Origin: Elioraea tepida
GTDB taxonomy: Bacteria; Pseudomonadota; Alphaproteobacteria; Acetobacterales; Acetobacteraceae
Length of the DNA stretch: 64,000 bases
Assembly: GCF_019203965.1 (NCBI RefSeq)
Contig: NZ_CP076448.1
Coordinates: 3,177,001-3,241,000, forward strand
Direction: 5' to 3'
A model generated the notes under the pieces. It was not told the DNA's origin and searched no databases. It saw nothing but the letters and a program-made list of their open reading frames with translations. The translations under genes were made by a program, and so were the position numbers. Below, in pieces: positions 16,083 to 24,177 of the stretch. Within the stretch, counting starts at the first letter, position 1. Each line of letters begins with the position of its first letter.

Positions 16083-17723
16083 CTACGGCCTGTCGCCGAA
16101 CAGTTCGGGCGCCGCTTCGACCTGCTCGGGCGTATCGAAATCCCGGATCGCCGAGTCGTCCTCCACCGGCACCTCGTGCACAGCCTCCGCGTGCGCGCCG
16201 ATCAGGTGCCGCGCCCCGACATCGCCGGTGATCGCCCGCATCTCTGCGAAGAAGCGCCTGTCCCAGAGCACCGGGTTGCCGTGCCGGCCGCCAAAGGTGG
16301 GAACCACGATGGCACGGCCCTCGTCGGGGTCGTAGGCGGCGATCAGCCGCCCGATCAGGTCGGAGCCGACGAGGGGCATGTCGCCGAGGCAGACGAGAGC
16401 GGCATCCGCCTCCTCGCCGAGCGCGTCGAGCCCGGTGCGAAGGGAGCTCGAAAGCCCTTGCGCATGCTCGGTGTTGTGCGCGAAGCGCACCGCGCGCCCG
16501 GCGAGCGCCGCCCGCACCTCCTCCGACGCATGCCCGGTGACGACGACTACGGGCCGGGCGGGGCTCGCGAGCACCGCGTCCACGACCCGCGCCACCATCG
16601 GCACGCCGGAACGGTCAGGGATCAGGAGCTTGTTGCGCGGGCCCATGCGGCTCGATCGGCCGGCCGCGAGCACGATCGCGCCGATTCGCCGCCGCTGCCG
16701 GCGCGGCTCGGCCTCGGCCGCCTGGGCGCGCGGCAGAGGGCGCGTCTCGATCTCCTTGAGCAGGCCGCCCGCCCCCATCGCCATGATCTCCTCGCGGCCG
16801 ACAGGGAGATCGGCCATAAGACGCTGCAGCACCCAGTCGAACCCGTTGAGCTTGGGGCTGCGCGCGCAGCCGGGAAGAACGACCGCCGGGATGTCGCCGA
16901 TCCGGCCCAGGCAGAGCAGGTTGCCGGGGTCGACCGGCATGCCGAAATGCTCGATCCGCCCGCCCGCGGCGACGATCCCGGCCGGGCAGACGTCGCGCCG
17001 GTCGACCACCGCCGAGGCACCGGAGACGAGCAGGATCCGCGCGCCTTCCGACGCGAGCGCGCGCAAGCCCGCTGCGACCTCCGCCTCCGTGTGGCCGACC
17101 CGCCGCGGCGGCAGGAGCGTCGCGCCGAGCGCGGAGACGCGTGCGCGCGTCACCGCCTCCGTGCCGTCGAGGATGCTCTCCTTCATGCCAGGAAGCCGCG
17201 TGAGAACGAGGCCGACGGGGCGCGGCATAAAGGGATGGAGCGACAGAAGCGGCCCGCCCTCGCGCGCGCTCGCCACAGCCCGGTCCACGGCTGTGGCCGG
17301 TGCGGCGAAAGGGATGATCTTGATTGTCGCGAGCATCTCCCCCGCCGCCACCTGGGCGAAGGGCGGAAGGGTGGCGACCGTCACGGCCTCGTCGATGCGG
17401 TTGAGGCGATCGAGCCGCGCGACATCGACGGCGAGCACGCCGGCCGTCTCGGCGATCAGGTTCACCCGCCCCGTCGCCGCGCGCGTGGCCCGCACATGCG
17501 GGGTCGCGAACGCCTCGGCGATCCGCGTCGCCGCCTCGTCTTCGCCAAGATCGCCCGGCTCGAGACGCGCGGCCACCACCTCGGCGATCCCGGCGGCGGC
17601 AAGGGCCGTGAGATCGTCGGGCCCGAGCGCGCGGCCCTTCTTCAGCGTGCGGTCCCCCGCCTTCAGCGTGTGGGCGAGGATGGCGCCGCCCGCCTCGGCG
17701 AGGGGGAACCGCCCGAAGATCAA
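16083..17723 (-). CDS. Molybdopterin-binding / MocA-like nucleotidyltransferase fusion protein, 546 aa
   Basis: Two modules are fused. Residues about 1-330 resemble a MoeA/MoaB-type molybdopterin-binding protein, with LLVSGASAVVDRRD near 231-244 and PGCARSPKLNGFDWVLQRL near 284-302. From about 348 a MobA/MocA-type NTP-transferase begins with the signature IVLAAGRSSRMGPRNKLL, and CLGDMP and GNPVLW follow. MocA-type enzymes attach CMP to the molybdenum cofactor of xanthine-oxidase-family enzymes. Its start overlaps the XdhC C-terminal gene by 4 bases, and it closes the cox-type maturation operon. Confidence 0.88.
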   Translation of the reverse strand: MIFGRFPLAEAGGAILAHTLKAGDRTLKKGRALGPDDLTALAAAGIAEVVAARLEPGDLGEDEAATRIAEAFATPHVRATRAATGRVNLIAETAGVLAVDVARLDRLNRIDEAVTVATLPPFAQVAAGEMLATIKIIPFAAPATAVDRAVASAREGGPLLSLHPFMPRPVGLVLTRLPGMKESILDGTEAVTRARVSALGATLLPPRRVGHTEAEVAAGLRALASEGARILLVSGASAVVDRRDVCPAGIVAAGGRIEHFGMPVDPGNLLCLGRIGDIPAVVLPGCARSPKLNGFDWVLQRLMADLPVGREEIMAMGAGGLLKEIETRPLPRAQAAEAEPRRQRRRIGAIVLAAGRSSRMGPRNKLLIPDRSGVPMVARVVDAVLASPARPVVVVTGHASEEVRAALAGRAVRFAHNTEHAQGLSSSLRTGLDALGEEADAALVCLGDMPLVGSDLIGRLIAAYDPDEGRAIVVPTFGGRHGNPVLWDRRFFAEMRAITGDVGARHLIGAHAEAVHEVPVEDDSAIRDFDTPEQVEAAPELFGDRP

Positions 17724-18445
17724 GCCGCCATACCCTGTTGCGGAGACGAGACGATCTCCGCCCCGCGCCGGACGGCGACGATCTCGGCGAGGATCGAGAG
17801 CGCGATCTCCGGCGCCGTCACCGCCCCGATGGGAAGCCCGACGGGGCCGCGGATCCGTGCGAGCGCCTCCGGCCCATGTCCGAGCGCCGCGAGACGCTGA
17901 AGCCGCGCCGCATGCGTGCGGCGGCTGCCGAGCGCGCCGATGTAGCCGGCCTCCGACCTCAGCGCGCGGTCGAGTGCGGGGTCGTCGAGCTTCGGATCAT
18001 GGGTAAGGGTGACGACGGCGGTGCGCCGATCGGGGCCGAGCGCGTCCAGAGCTTCGTCCGGCCAGGCATCCGAGATCGTAACCCCAGGGAAACGTTCTGC
18101 CGTGGCGAAGGCGCGCCGCGGGTCGATCACCGTCACGGCGAAGCCGAGCGGCAGAGCCATCGGCACCAGCGCCTGGGCGATGTGGACCGCCCCGACCACG
18201 ACGAGACGCCGGGGAGGGGCATGGACGTGCAGGAACCAGCGCTGGCCGTCGTGCTCGACGGTCCGGCTCTCGTCCTCGGCAAGGGCGGCGAGGGCGGCGG
18301 CGGCGAGCGGCTCCGGCAGGGCGGCGCCGTGGGTGCCGTCCTCCGTCACAAGCGCCTGGGTGCCGTCGGCCAGCCGCGTGGCGAGCACGACCGGCCGCTT
18401 CGCCGCCCGTGCGGCGGTCAGCGCCGCGAGCAGGGTCGGCGTCAT
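17720..18445 (-). CDS. XdhC family protein, Rossmann-fold half (CoxI-like), 241 aa
   Basis: Maturation chaperone half that helps insert sulfurated Mo cofactor into xanthine-oxidase-family enzymes. The C-terminal NAD-binding-like domain is recognisable by RLVVVGAVHIAQALVPMA, VTVIDPRRAFATAERF, VTLTHDPKLDDPAL, YIGALGSRRTHAARL and IRGPVGLPIGAVTAPEIALS. The N-terminal XdhC domain is missing here because it is encoded by the preceding separate gene, overlapping by 4 bases. Together the two resemble a split XdhC. Confidence 0.9.
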   Translation of the reverse strand: MTPTLLAALTAARAAKRPVVLATRLADGTQALVTEDGTHGAALPEPLAAAALAALAEDESRTVEHDGQRWFLHVHAPPRRLVVVGAVHIAQALVPMALPLGFAVTVIDPRRAFATAERFPGVTISDAWPDEALDALGPDRRTAVVTLTHDPKLDDPALDRALRSEAGYIGALGSRRTHAARLQRLAALGHGPEALARIRGPVGLPIGAVTAPEIALSILAEIVAVRRGAEIVSSPQQGMAA

Positions 18446-18771
18446 CCGAGCCTCTCGACGAACACCGACACCTTTCCGCCGCAGGCGAGGCCCACCTCCC
18501 AGGCCCGCTCGTTGGTGACACCGAACGACAACAGCTGCGGCGTGCCGGTCTCGATCACCGCGCGTGCGGCCTCGGCCACCGCCCCCTCGATGCAGCCGCC
18601 CGAGACGGAGCCCGCGATCCGCCCGGTTTCGCTCACCGCCATCTGGCTCCCGGGCGGGCGCGGGGAGGAGCCCCAGGTCTCCACCACGGTCGCCACCGCC
18701 ACGCGCTCGCCCGCCTCGCGCCAGGACGAGGCGAGGCCGAGGATGTCCTCGGCATCCGTGAGCGTGCTCAT
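18442..18771 (-). CDS. XdhC family protein, N-terminal half (CoxF/XdhC_CoxI domain), 109 aa
   Basis: Carries only the XdhC_CoxI domain: VATVVETWGSSPRPPGSQM (about 26-44), GSVSGGCIEG and VGLACGGKVSVFV. The start ATG 18771 has the strong ribosome site GGAGGAAGG and overlaps the stop of the upstream VWA gene (ATGA). The downstream gene supplies the Rossmann half. Split XdhC pairs are common in cox-type loci. Probable role: loading Mo cofactor into a CO dehydrogenase or related hydroxylase. Confidence 0.9.
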   Translation of the reverse strand: MSTLTDAEDILGLASSWREAGERVAVATVVETWGSSPRPPGSQMAVSETGRIAGSVSGGCIEGAVAEAARAVIETGTPQLLSFGVTNERAWEVGLACGGKVSVFVERLG

Positions 18772-19976
18772 GCCGCCTTCCTCCATCGTCTCTGCGACGC
18801 CGGGCCGGAGAGGGCGTGCACCAGCGCCTGCAGGCTCTCGATATTGTGCACCGGGCGGAAATCGTCCACGTGCGGCAGGATCGCGCGGATCCCGGCCGCC
18901 TTCGGCTCGAACCCCTCCCAGCGCAGGAGCGGGTTGAGCCAGATCAGGCGCCGGCAGGACTTGCTGAGCCGCTCGGCCTCCTCGGCAAGGCCTTTGCCGC
19001 CCTCGCGATCGAGCCCGTCGGTGATCAGAAGAACCGTCGCTCCCTGGCCTAGAACGCGCCGGCCCCACTCTCGGTTGAACGTGTGCAGCGTCTCGCCGAT
19101 CCGCGTTCCACCCGACCAGTCGGGGACGATGTTGGCGACCATCTGGAACGCCACCTCGGGGTCGCGGTGGCGCAGCGCGCGCGTCACGTTCGTCAGCCGT
19201 GTGCCGAACAGGAACACGTGCACGCGTGCGCGGTCGTTCGCGACCGCATGCAGGAAGGCGAGCAGGACCGCGGCATAGCGCGCCATCGAACCCGAGATGT
19301 CGGCGAGCACGACGAGCGGCGGCGTGCGCGTCCGCCGCCGCTTGCGGGCGATCTCGACGAGATCGCCGCCCTCGCGCAGCGACTGGCGCAGCGTCGCTCT
19401 GAGGTCGGCGCGGGGCCCGAGCGGGTCGGGGCGGAAGCGTCGGGTGGGGAGCTCGTCGAAGGGGAGTCTCAGGCGCGCGATGGCGGCGCGCGCGGCCCGA
19501 ACCTCCTCCTCGCTCATCGCCTCGAAATCCATCTTGCGCAGCCGTTCCTCGGCCGAGACGAGCAGCGCCGCCTCGAGGTGCTCGCGCTCCGGCTCTTGCT
19601 TGGGCGGCTCCCGCCGCTCGCGCGGCGCCATCGCCTCCGCCGCGCGGCGGCTGCCTGCCTTGGGCTTCTGCGGCTCGGCCTGCCGCCGTGCGCCGTCGAG
19701 CGCAGCCATCACGCTCTCGGCGATCGCGCGCTCAGGGTTGCGCCAGAACAGGGCGAAGGCGGCGTCGAACACCTCGTGCTGCTCGCGACGCGTGGCCATG
19801 ACCGCGCGCAACGCCGCGTGCACCTCCGCTTTCGCGGTGAGGTCGATGTGGCAGAGAGCGGCCTGGGCATCGATCACCTGGCCTGGCCCCACGGGGATGC
19901 CGGCGCGGCGCAGCATGCGCGCGAACTGCATCACGTTCGCCGCGAGGCACCCTCCGCCCTGCGGCGGAGGGAGCAT
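18768..19976 (-). CDS. coxE: VWA domain protein, CoxE family, 402 aa
   Basis: CoxE-type protein working with the MoxR-like ATPase in metal-centre maturation of Mo-containing CO dehydrogenases. The N-terminal half is a CoxE region starting with FARMLRRAGIPVGPGQVIDA. A charged, low-complexity linker (about 100-135) follows, then a von Willebrand A domain with the MIDAS motif DISGS at 226-230, and DWSGGTRIGETL and ITDGLDRE further on. Start ATG 19976 shares one base with the upstream stop (TGATG). Homology of cox genes is based on these motifs and on gene order D-E-F. Confidence 0.9.
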   Translation of the reverse strand: MLPPPQGGGCLAANVMQFARMLRRAGIPVGPGQVIDAQAALCHIDLTAKAEVHAALRAVMATRREQHEVFDAAFALFWRNPERAIAESVMAALDGARRQAEPQKPKAGSRRAAEAMAPRERREPPKQEPEREHLEAALLVSAEERLRKMDFEAMSEEEVRAARAAIARLRLPFDELPTRRFRPDPLGPRADLRATLRQSLREGGDLVEIARKRRRTRTPPLVVLADISGSMARYAAVLLAFLHAVANDRARVHVFLFGTRLTNVTRALRHRDPEVAFQMVANIVPDWSGGTRIGETLHTFNREWGRRVLGQGATVLLITDGLDREGGKGLAEEAERLSKSCRRLIWLNPLLRWEGFEPKAAGIRAILPHVDDFRPVHNIESLQALVHALSGPASQRRWRKAA

Positions 19977-20893
19977 CAGGCCGAGGCCTTCGCGTCCGCG
20001 ACGAGCGAGGCCACCTGCTCGCCGCGGATGCGCGCGATATCGTCCTGGTACTTGAGCAGCACGCCGAGCGTCTCCTCCACCCGCGCGGGGTCGAGCTCGG
20101 TCGCATCCAGATGGGAGAGCGCGCTGCACCAGTCGATCGTCTCGGCGACCCCGGGCATCTTGAAAAGGTCCATCTTCCGCAGACGCTGCACGAAGGCGAC
20201 CACTTGGTGCGACAGCCGCTCCCCGGCCTGCGGCGCCTTGAGGCGGAGGATCGCCCGCTCGCGCTCGGCGGAGGGGAAGTCGACCCAGTGGTAGAGGCAG
20301 CGGCGTCGCAGAGCGTCGTGGATCTCGCGGGTTCGGTTCGAGGTCAGGATCACGACGGGCGGCGTCTCCGCCCGGATGGTGCCGAGTTCGGGGATCGTCA
20401 CCTGGAAGTCGGCCAGAAGCTCGAGCAGGAAGGCCTCAAACGGCTCGTCGGCCCGGTCGAGCTCGTCGATCAGGAGCACGGCCGGGCCCCCCTCGGGGCT
20501 GATCGCCTGCAAAAGCGGCCGCTCGATCAGGAAGCGCCGGTCGAAGATGCCCTTCGCAAGCGCCTCCTTGTCGCGCGCCCCAGCAGCCTCGAAGAGCCGT
20601 ATCTCGAGGAGCTGGCGGGGATAGTTCCAGTCATAGAGAGCCGAGGCGAGATCGAGCCCGTCGTAGCACTGAAGCCGAACCAGCCGCCGCCCGAGCGTCG
20701 CGGCGAGCACCTTGGCGATTTCGGTCTTTCCAACCCCCGCCTCGCCCTCGAGAAGGAGCGGCCGGTTCATCGCAAGCGCGAGGTGGACGGCGGTAGCGAG
20801 CGCCCGGTCGGCGACATAGTCGCCGCGGGCAAGGAGCGCGATCGTCTCGTCGACGCTCGCGGGCAGGGAGGGCTGAGGGGTCACAGCATCCAT
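19976..20893 (-). CDS. coxD: MoxR family AAA+ ATPase, CoxD-like, 305 aa
   Basis: AAA+ chaperone of the MoxR group. Walker A GEAGVGKT is at 50-57, Walker B VLLIDELDRADEPFEAFLLE is near 140, sensor 1 is ILTSNRTREI, and an arginine-rich RRRCLYHWVDFP segment follows. CoxD of Oligotropha is an ATPase required for assembly of the [CuSMoO2] site together with CoxE. Adjacent coxE, XdhC halves and coxG support that assignment. It lies 31 bases downstream of a 28-residue membrane microprotein frame. Confidence 0.92.
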   Translation of the reverse strand: MDAVTPQPSLPASVDETIALLARGDYVADRALATAVHLALAMNRPLLLEGEAGVGKTEIAKVLAATLGRRLVRLQCYDGLDLASALYDWNYPRQLLEIRLFEAAGARDKEALAKGIFDRRFLIERPLLQAISPEGGPAVLLIDELDRADEPFEAFLLELLADFQVTIPELGTIRAETPPVVILTSNRTREIHDALRRRCLYHWVDFPSAERERAILRLKAPQAGERLSHQVVAFVQRLRKMDLFKMPGVAETIDWCSALSHLDATELDPARVEETLGVLLKYQDDIARIRGEQVASLVADAKASA

Positions 20894-20924
20894 CGCGTGA
20901 GCCTAGACGGCCGGGGCGGCGCCG

Positions 20925-21011
20925 TCATCCGAGGGCGTGCCCCAACCACAAGAATAGACCCGTGAGCAGCACGAGGCAGGCGACCCAGGCGGGAAGCGGC
21001 AGGCCTCTCAC
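20925..21011 (-). CDS. Putative 28-residue single-span membrane microprotein between coxG and coxD
   Basis: A GTG at 21011 overlaps the coxG stop (GTGA) and opens a 29-codon frame ending in TGA at 20925. The product starts VRGLPLPAWVACLVLLTGLF and continues LWLGHALG: one hydrophobic helix with no other domain. Coupling to coxG by the same GTGA overlap used by many neighbours, the hydrophobic character, and the frame filling the coxG-coxD gap support translation. No family is recognised and length alone gives no statistical support, so it may be chance. Confidence 0.4.
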   Translation of the reverse strand: MRGLPLPAWVACLVLLTGLFLWLGHALG

Positions 21012-21613
21012 AGCACCATCAGGAGCACGATCACGATCCAGACCGCGAGACCGCCCCAGAACACGGTCGGCAGGCCGGCGATTTCGGCAGGCGGCGGGAA
21101 GCGCGGGAGAGCGCCCAAGCCCGGCTTGGCCGCGGCCGCCGCGACCGGGGGCGGGGGTGTGGCGCCGACATCGGCAGCGACCCGGGCAGCGAAACGGTCG
21201 AAGAACTGATCGGCCATGGAGCGGGCGGTGCTGTCGATCAGCCTCGCACCGAGCTGCGCCATCTTGCCCCCGACCTGGGCCTTCACCGCATAGGTCATCA
21301 GCGTCGCCCCGGGGCCGTCCTCGACAAGCTTCACTGTCGCTCCCCCCTTGGCGAAGCCGGCCACGCCGCCCTGCCCCTCGCCGGTGATCGTGTAGCCGTT
21401 CGGCGGGTCGAGATCGGAGAGCTGCACGCGCCCGGAGAAGCGCGCGTTCATCGGGCCGATGCGCACAGCCACGCGGGCGGAGAGTTCGGTGTCGCTGATC
21501 CGCTCGATGTGCTCGCAGCCCGGGATCGATGCCTTCAGCACCTCGGGGTCGTTCAGGGCCCGCCAGACGGTCTCGCGCGGCGCAGGGATACGGCGCTCGC
21601 CGGTCATCTCCAT
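21008..21613 (-). CDS. coxG: CO dehydrogenase subunit G family protein (CoxG, SRPBCC fold), 201 aa
   Basis: SRPBCC-fold CoxG protein, recognisable from MEMTGERRIPAPRETVWRAL, VLKASIPGCEHIERISDTEL and GPMNARFSGRVQLSDLDPP in the first 85 residues. A proline-rich linker leads to a C-terminal transmembrane helix (FWGGLAVWIVIVLLMVL). In Oligotropha CoxG anchors or recruits CO dehydrogenase to the membrane. Start ATG 21613 follows the normal family N terminus; the longer frame upstream lacks homology. It is the first gene of the maturation operon and faces the NhaD-like transporter across 166 bases. Confidence 0.9.
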   Translation of the reverse strand: MEMTGERRIPAPRETVWRALNDPEVLKASIPGCEHIERISDTELSARVAVRIGPMNARFSGRVQLSDLDPPNGYTITGEGQGGVAGFAKGGATVKLVEDGPGATLMTYAVKAQVGGKMAQLGARLIDSTARSMADQFFDRFAARVAADVGATPPPPVAAAAAKPGLGALPRFPPPAEIAGLPTVFWGGLAVWIVIVLLMVL

Positions 21614-21779
21614 CGTGTCGCGTCCATGTCCAACAGGGGGAAGACCCCGGGCTGCACTCGGGCGCGGACCTAGCCTGCGGGAGTGCGTTGCGCAAGACCG
21701 AGGAGGCGGATTTGCCGCTCCCCGCGCCCGGCAGTATAGGCTTGCGCGTCCTGAACGCTCGGTCCCCTCCGGTCGCAGC

Positions 21780-23205
21780 ATGATGTCGAAGCCAGCCCTG
21801 TTCCTCGCCGCGGTCGCCGCGGGAGCCCTCCTTGCCGCGCCGGCCGAGGCAGCGGCCGAAGGCGGCTTCGACGGGCGGACGCTGTCGCTCTGGTGGGCGC
21901 TGCCTTTCGCCGGGGTGCTTCTCTCGATCGCGATCGTGCCGCTTGTCTCGGCGCACTTCTGGCACCGCTTCTACGCCCTTGTGATGCTCGGGTGGTCGCT
22001 CGCACTCGTGGTGCCGGCGGCGTTTCGCTTCGGCGTCGAACCGGTGCTCGACTCGCTCCTGCACACGGCCCTGCTCGAATACGTCCCGTTCCTGCTCCTC
22101 CTGTTCGCTCTCTTCACGGTCGCGGGCGGCGTGCACATCGCCGGCACGCTGCGCGGCACGCCCGGCACCAAAACCGCCATCCTCGCCCTCGGCACGGCGA
22201 TCGCGAGTCTCACCGGAACCACAGGGGCGAGCATGCTGCTCGTGCGCCCGATCCTGTGCGCCAACCGCGAGCGCAAGCATCGGACGCACACGATGATCTT
22301 TTTCATCTCTCTCGTGTCGAACATCGGCGGCTGCCTCACCACGCTCGGAGACCCGCCGCTTTTCTTGGGCTTCCTCAAGGGTGTGAGCTTCTTCTGGCCG
22401 ACCGAGCGTCTGCTCGCGCCGCTGATGCTCGCCTCTGCCTTGCTCCTGCTCGTCTATCACCAGATGGACGTGCGCTCTTTCCGCCGCGAGTCGGACGAGC
22501 TCAGGGAGGGGGGGCGGGCCGGTCGAGCCGCTGCGAATCCAGGGTGGGGTGAACATCCCGCTTCTGATGCTCGTGGTGCTCGTGGTGCTGATGGAGGGGG
22601 TGTGGCACCCGGGCGCGGTGATGTTCCTCAAGCAGGAGCTTTCGATCGAGGTGCTGTTTGGGGACGCGCTCCTGCTCGCCATCGCCGCCTATTCGATCTG
22701 GGCCACACCGCCGATGGTGCGCAACGCCAACGGCTTCACCTGGGGCGCGATGATCGAGGTGGCGAAGGTGTTCGCCGCGATCTTCGTCACCATCACACCG
22801 GCGATCGCGATCCTGCGGGCGGGCAGGGAAGGGGCGGCGGCCCCCCTGATCGCGCTTGTGTCGCGCGAGGACGGCGCGCCGATCCCGGCGATGTATTTCT
22901 GGATGACCGGGCTCCTCTCCTCCTTCCTCGACAATGCGCCGACCTACCTGATCTTTTTCAATCTCGCCGGCGGTGACGCGGAGGTGCTGATGGGGCCAGG
23001 GGCGCAGGTGCTGGGTGCGATCTCGGCGGGTGCCGTCTTCATGGGCGCGAACTCCTACATCGGCAGCGCGCCGAACTTCGTGGTGCGTGCGATTGCCGAG
23101 GAACAGGGCGTGCCGATGCCCTCCTTCTTCGGCTACTGCGCCTGGGCGGCGGTGATCCTGCTGCCCCTCTTCGCCCTGATGACCGTGATATTCTTCCGCG
23201 GCTGA
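21780..23205 (+). pseudogene. NhaD/CitMHS-type sodium:proton antiporter or carboxylate transporter, one frameshift
   Basis: Polytopic ion-transporter-superfamily protein of about 474 aa after correction. An N-terminal signal-like helix and at least ten hydrophobic spans are visible. Typical segments are TGTTGASMLLVRPILCANRE, FFISLVSNIGGCLTTLGDPP, and in the second half SSFLDNAPTYLIFFNLAGGD and MGANSYIGSAPNFVVRAIAE. The frame breaks at 22507-22514. A run of seven G must be six for reading to continue from FRRESDELREGG to GPVEPLRIQGGVNIPLL. Because the break is in a G homopolymer and both halves are well conserved, a sequencing error is likely. It is followed by prpB after 17 bases. Confidence 0.8.
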
Positions 23206-23222
23206 CCGCGAGGGAGAACCCG

Positions 23223-24167
23223 ATGCCCTATCTCGACCAGGCCGACCTCCCTTCCGTTCCCGCCGGGGAACGCTTCCGCGCGCTGCTCGCCCGGCCCGGG
23301 ATCCTCGAGCTTCCGGGCGCGCACAACGCGCTCGCGGGGCTGCTTGCGAAGCGTGCCGGGTTCGAGGCGCTCTATCTTTCCGGGGCGGCGATGACCGCCT
23401 CGATGGGCCTCCCCGATCTCGGCATCATCACGGTCGACGAGGTGTGCTTCTTCATCCGCACCATCGCGCGCGCCACTGCGCTCCCGATCCTCGTCGACGG
23501 CGACACGGGCCATGGCGGGGTTCTCAACGCAATGCACATGGTGCGCGCCTTCGAGGAGGCGGGGGCTGCGGCGGTGCATATCGAGGATCAGGACCTGCCG
23601 AAGAAGTGCGGCCACCTCAACGACAAGAGGCTCGTCGAGCCGGCAGAGATGGCGGCCAAGGTCGCAGCGGCCAAGCGTGCGGCGCGCCACCTCGTCGTGA
23701 TCGCGCGCACCGACGCCGCCGGCGTGGAGGGGATCGAGGCGGCGGTCGCGCGCGCGAAGCTCTACCTCGAGGCAGGGGCGGACGCGATCTTTCCGGAGGC
23801 GCTGACATCGCGCGAGATGTTCGAGCGCTTCGCACGCGAGCTTCCCGGCGTGCCGCTGCTTGCGAACATGACCGAGTTCGGCCGCACGCCCTATTTCACC
23901 GCCGCGGAGTTCGCCGCCATGGGCTATCGGATGGTGATCTGGCCCGTTTCCTCCCTCCGCGTGGCGGCGAAAGCCATGGCCGGGCTCTATGCCGCGATCC
24001 GTCGCGACGGCGGCACGATGCACCAGCTTGACGCGATGCAGACACGCGCCGAACTCTACGAGACAATCGGGCTTTCGGCCTACGAGGCGCTCGACCGCTC
24101 GATCGTCGCGACCGTTCTGCCGCCCGAGCTGCGGGCCGACACGCCGGCGGAACGGGCGGCGGAGTAG
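23223..24167 (+). CDS. prpB: 2-methylisocitrate lyase PrpB-like (isocitrate lyase/PEP mutase family), 314 aa
   Basis: Splits 2-methylisocitrate to pyruvate and succinate in the methylcitrate cycle for propionyl-CoA. Visible: LYLSGAAMTASMGLPDLGI (about 50-68), the Mg-binding DGDTGHGG at 92-99, HIEDQ, and the catalytic KKCGHL with Cys129. Length 314 is near the PrpB norm. No prpC or prpD lies nearby. The closely related carboxyvinyl-carboxyphosphonate phosphorylmutase or oxaloacetate hydrolase functions cannot be excluded. Part of the + strand operon starting at 21780. Confidence 0.87.
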   Translation: MPYLDQADLPSVPAGERFRALLARPGILELPGAHNALAGLLAKRAGFEALYLSGAAMTASMGLPDLGIITVDEVCFFIRTIARATALPILVDGDTGHGGVLNAMHMVRAFEEAGAAAVHIEDQDLPKKCGHLNDKRLVEPAEMAAKVAAAKRAARHLVVIARTDAAGVEGIEAAVARAKLYLEAGADAIFPEALTSREMFERFARELPGVPLLANMTEFGRTPYFTAAEFAAMGYRMVIWPVSSLRVAAKAMAGLYAAIRRDGGTMHQLDAMQTRAELYETIGLSAYEALDRSIVATVLPPELRADTPAERAAE

Positions 24168-24177
24168 CACGCCTGCC

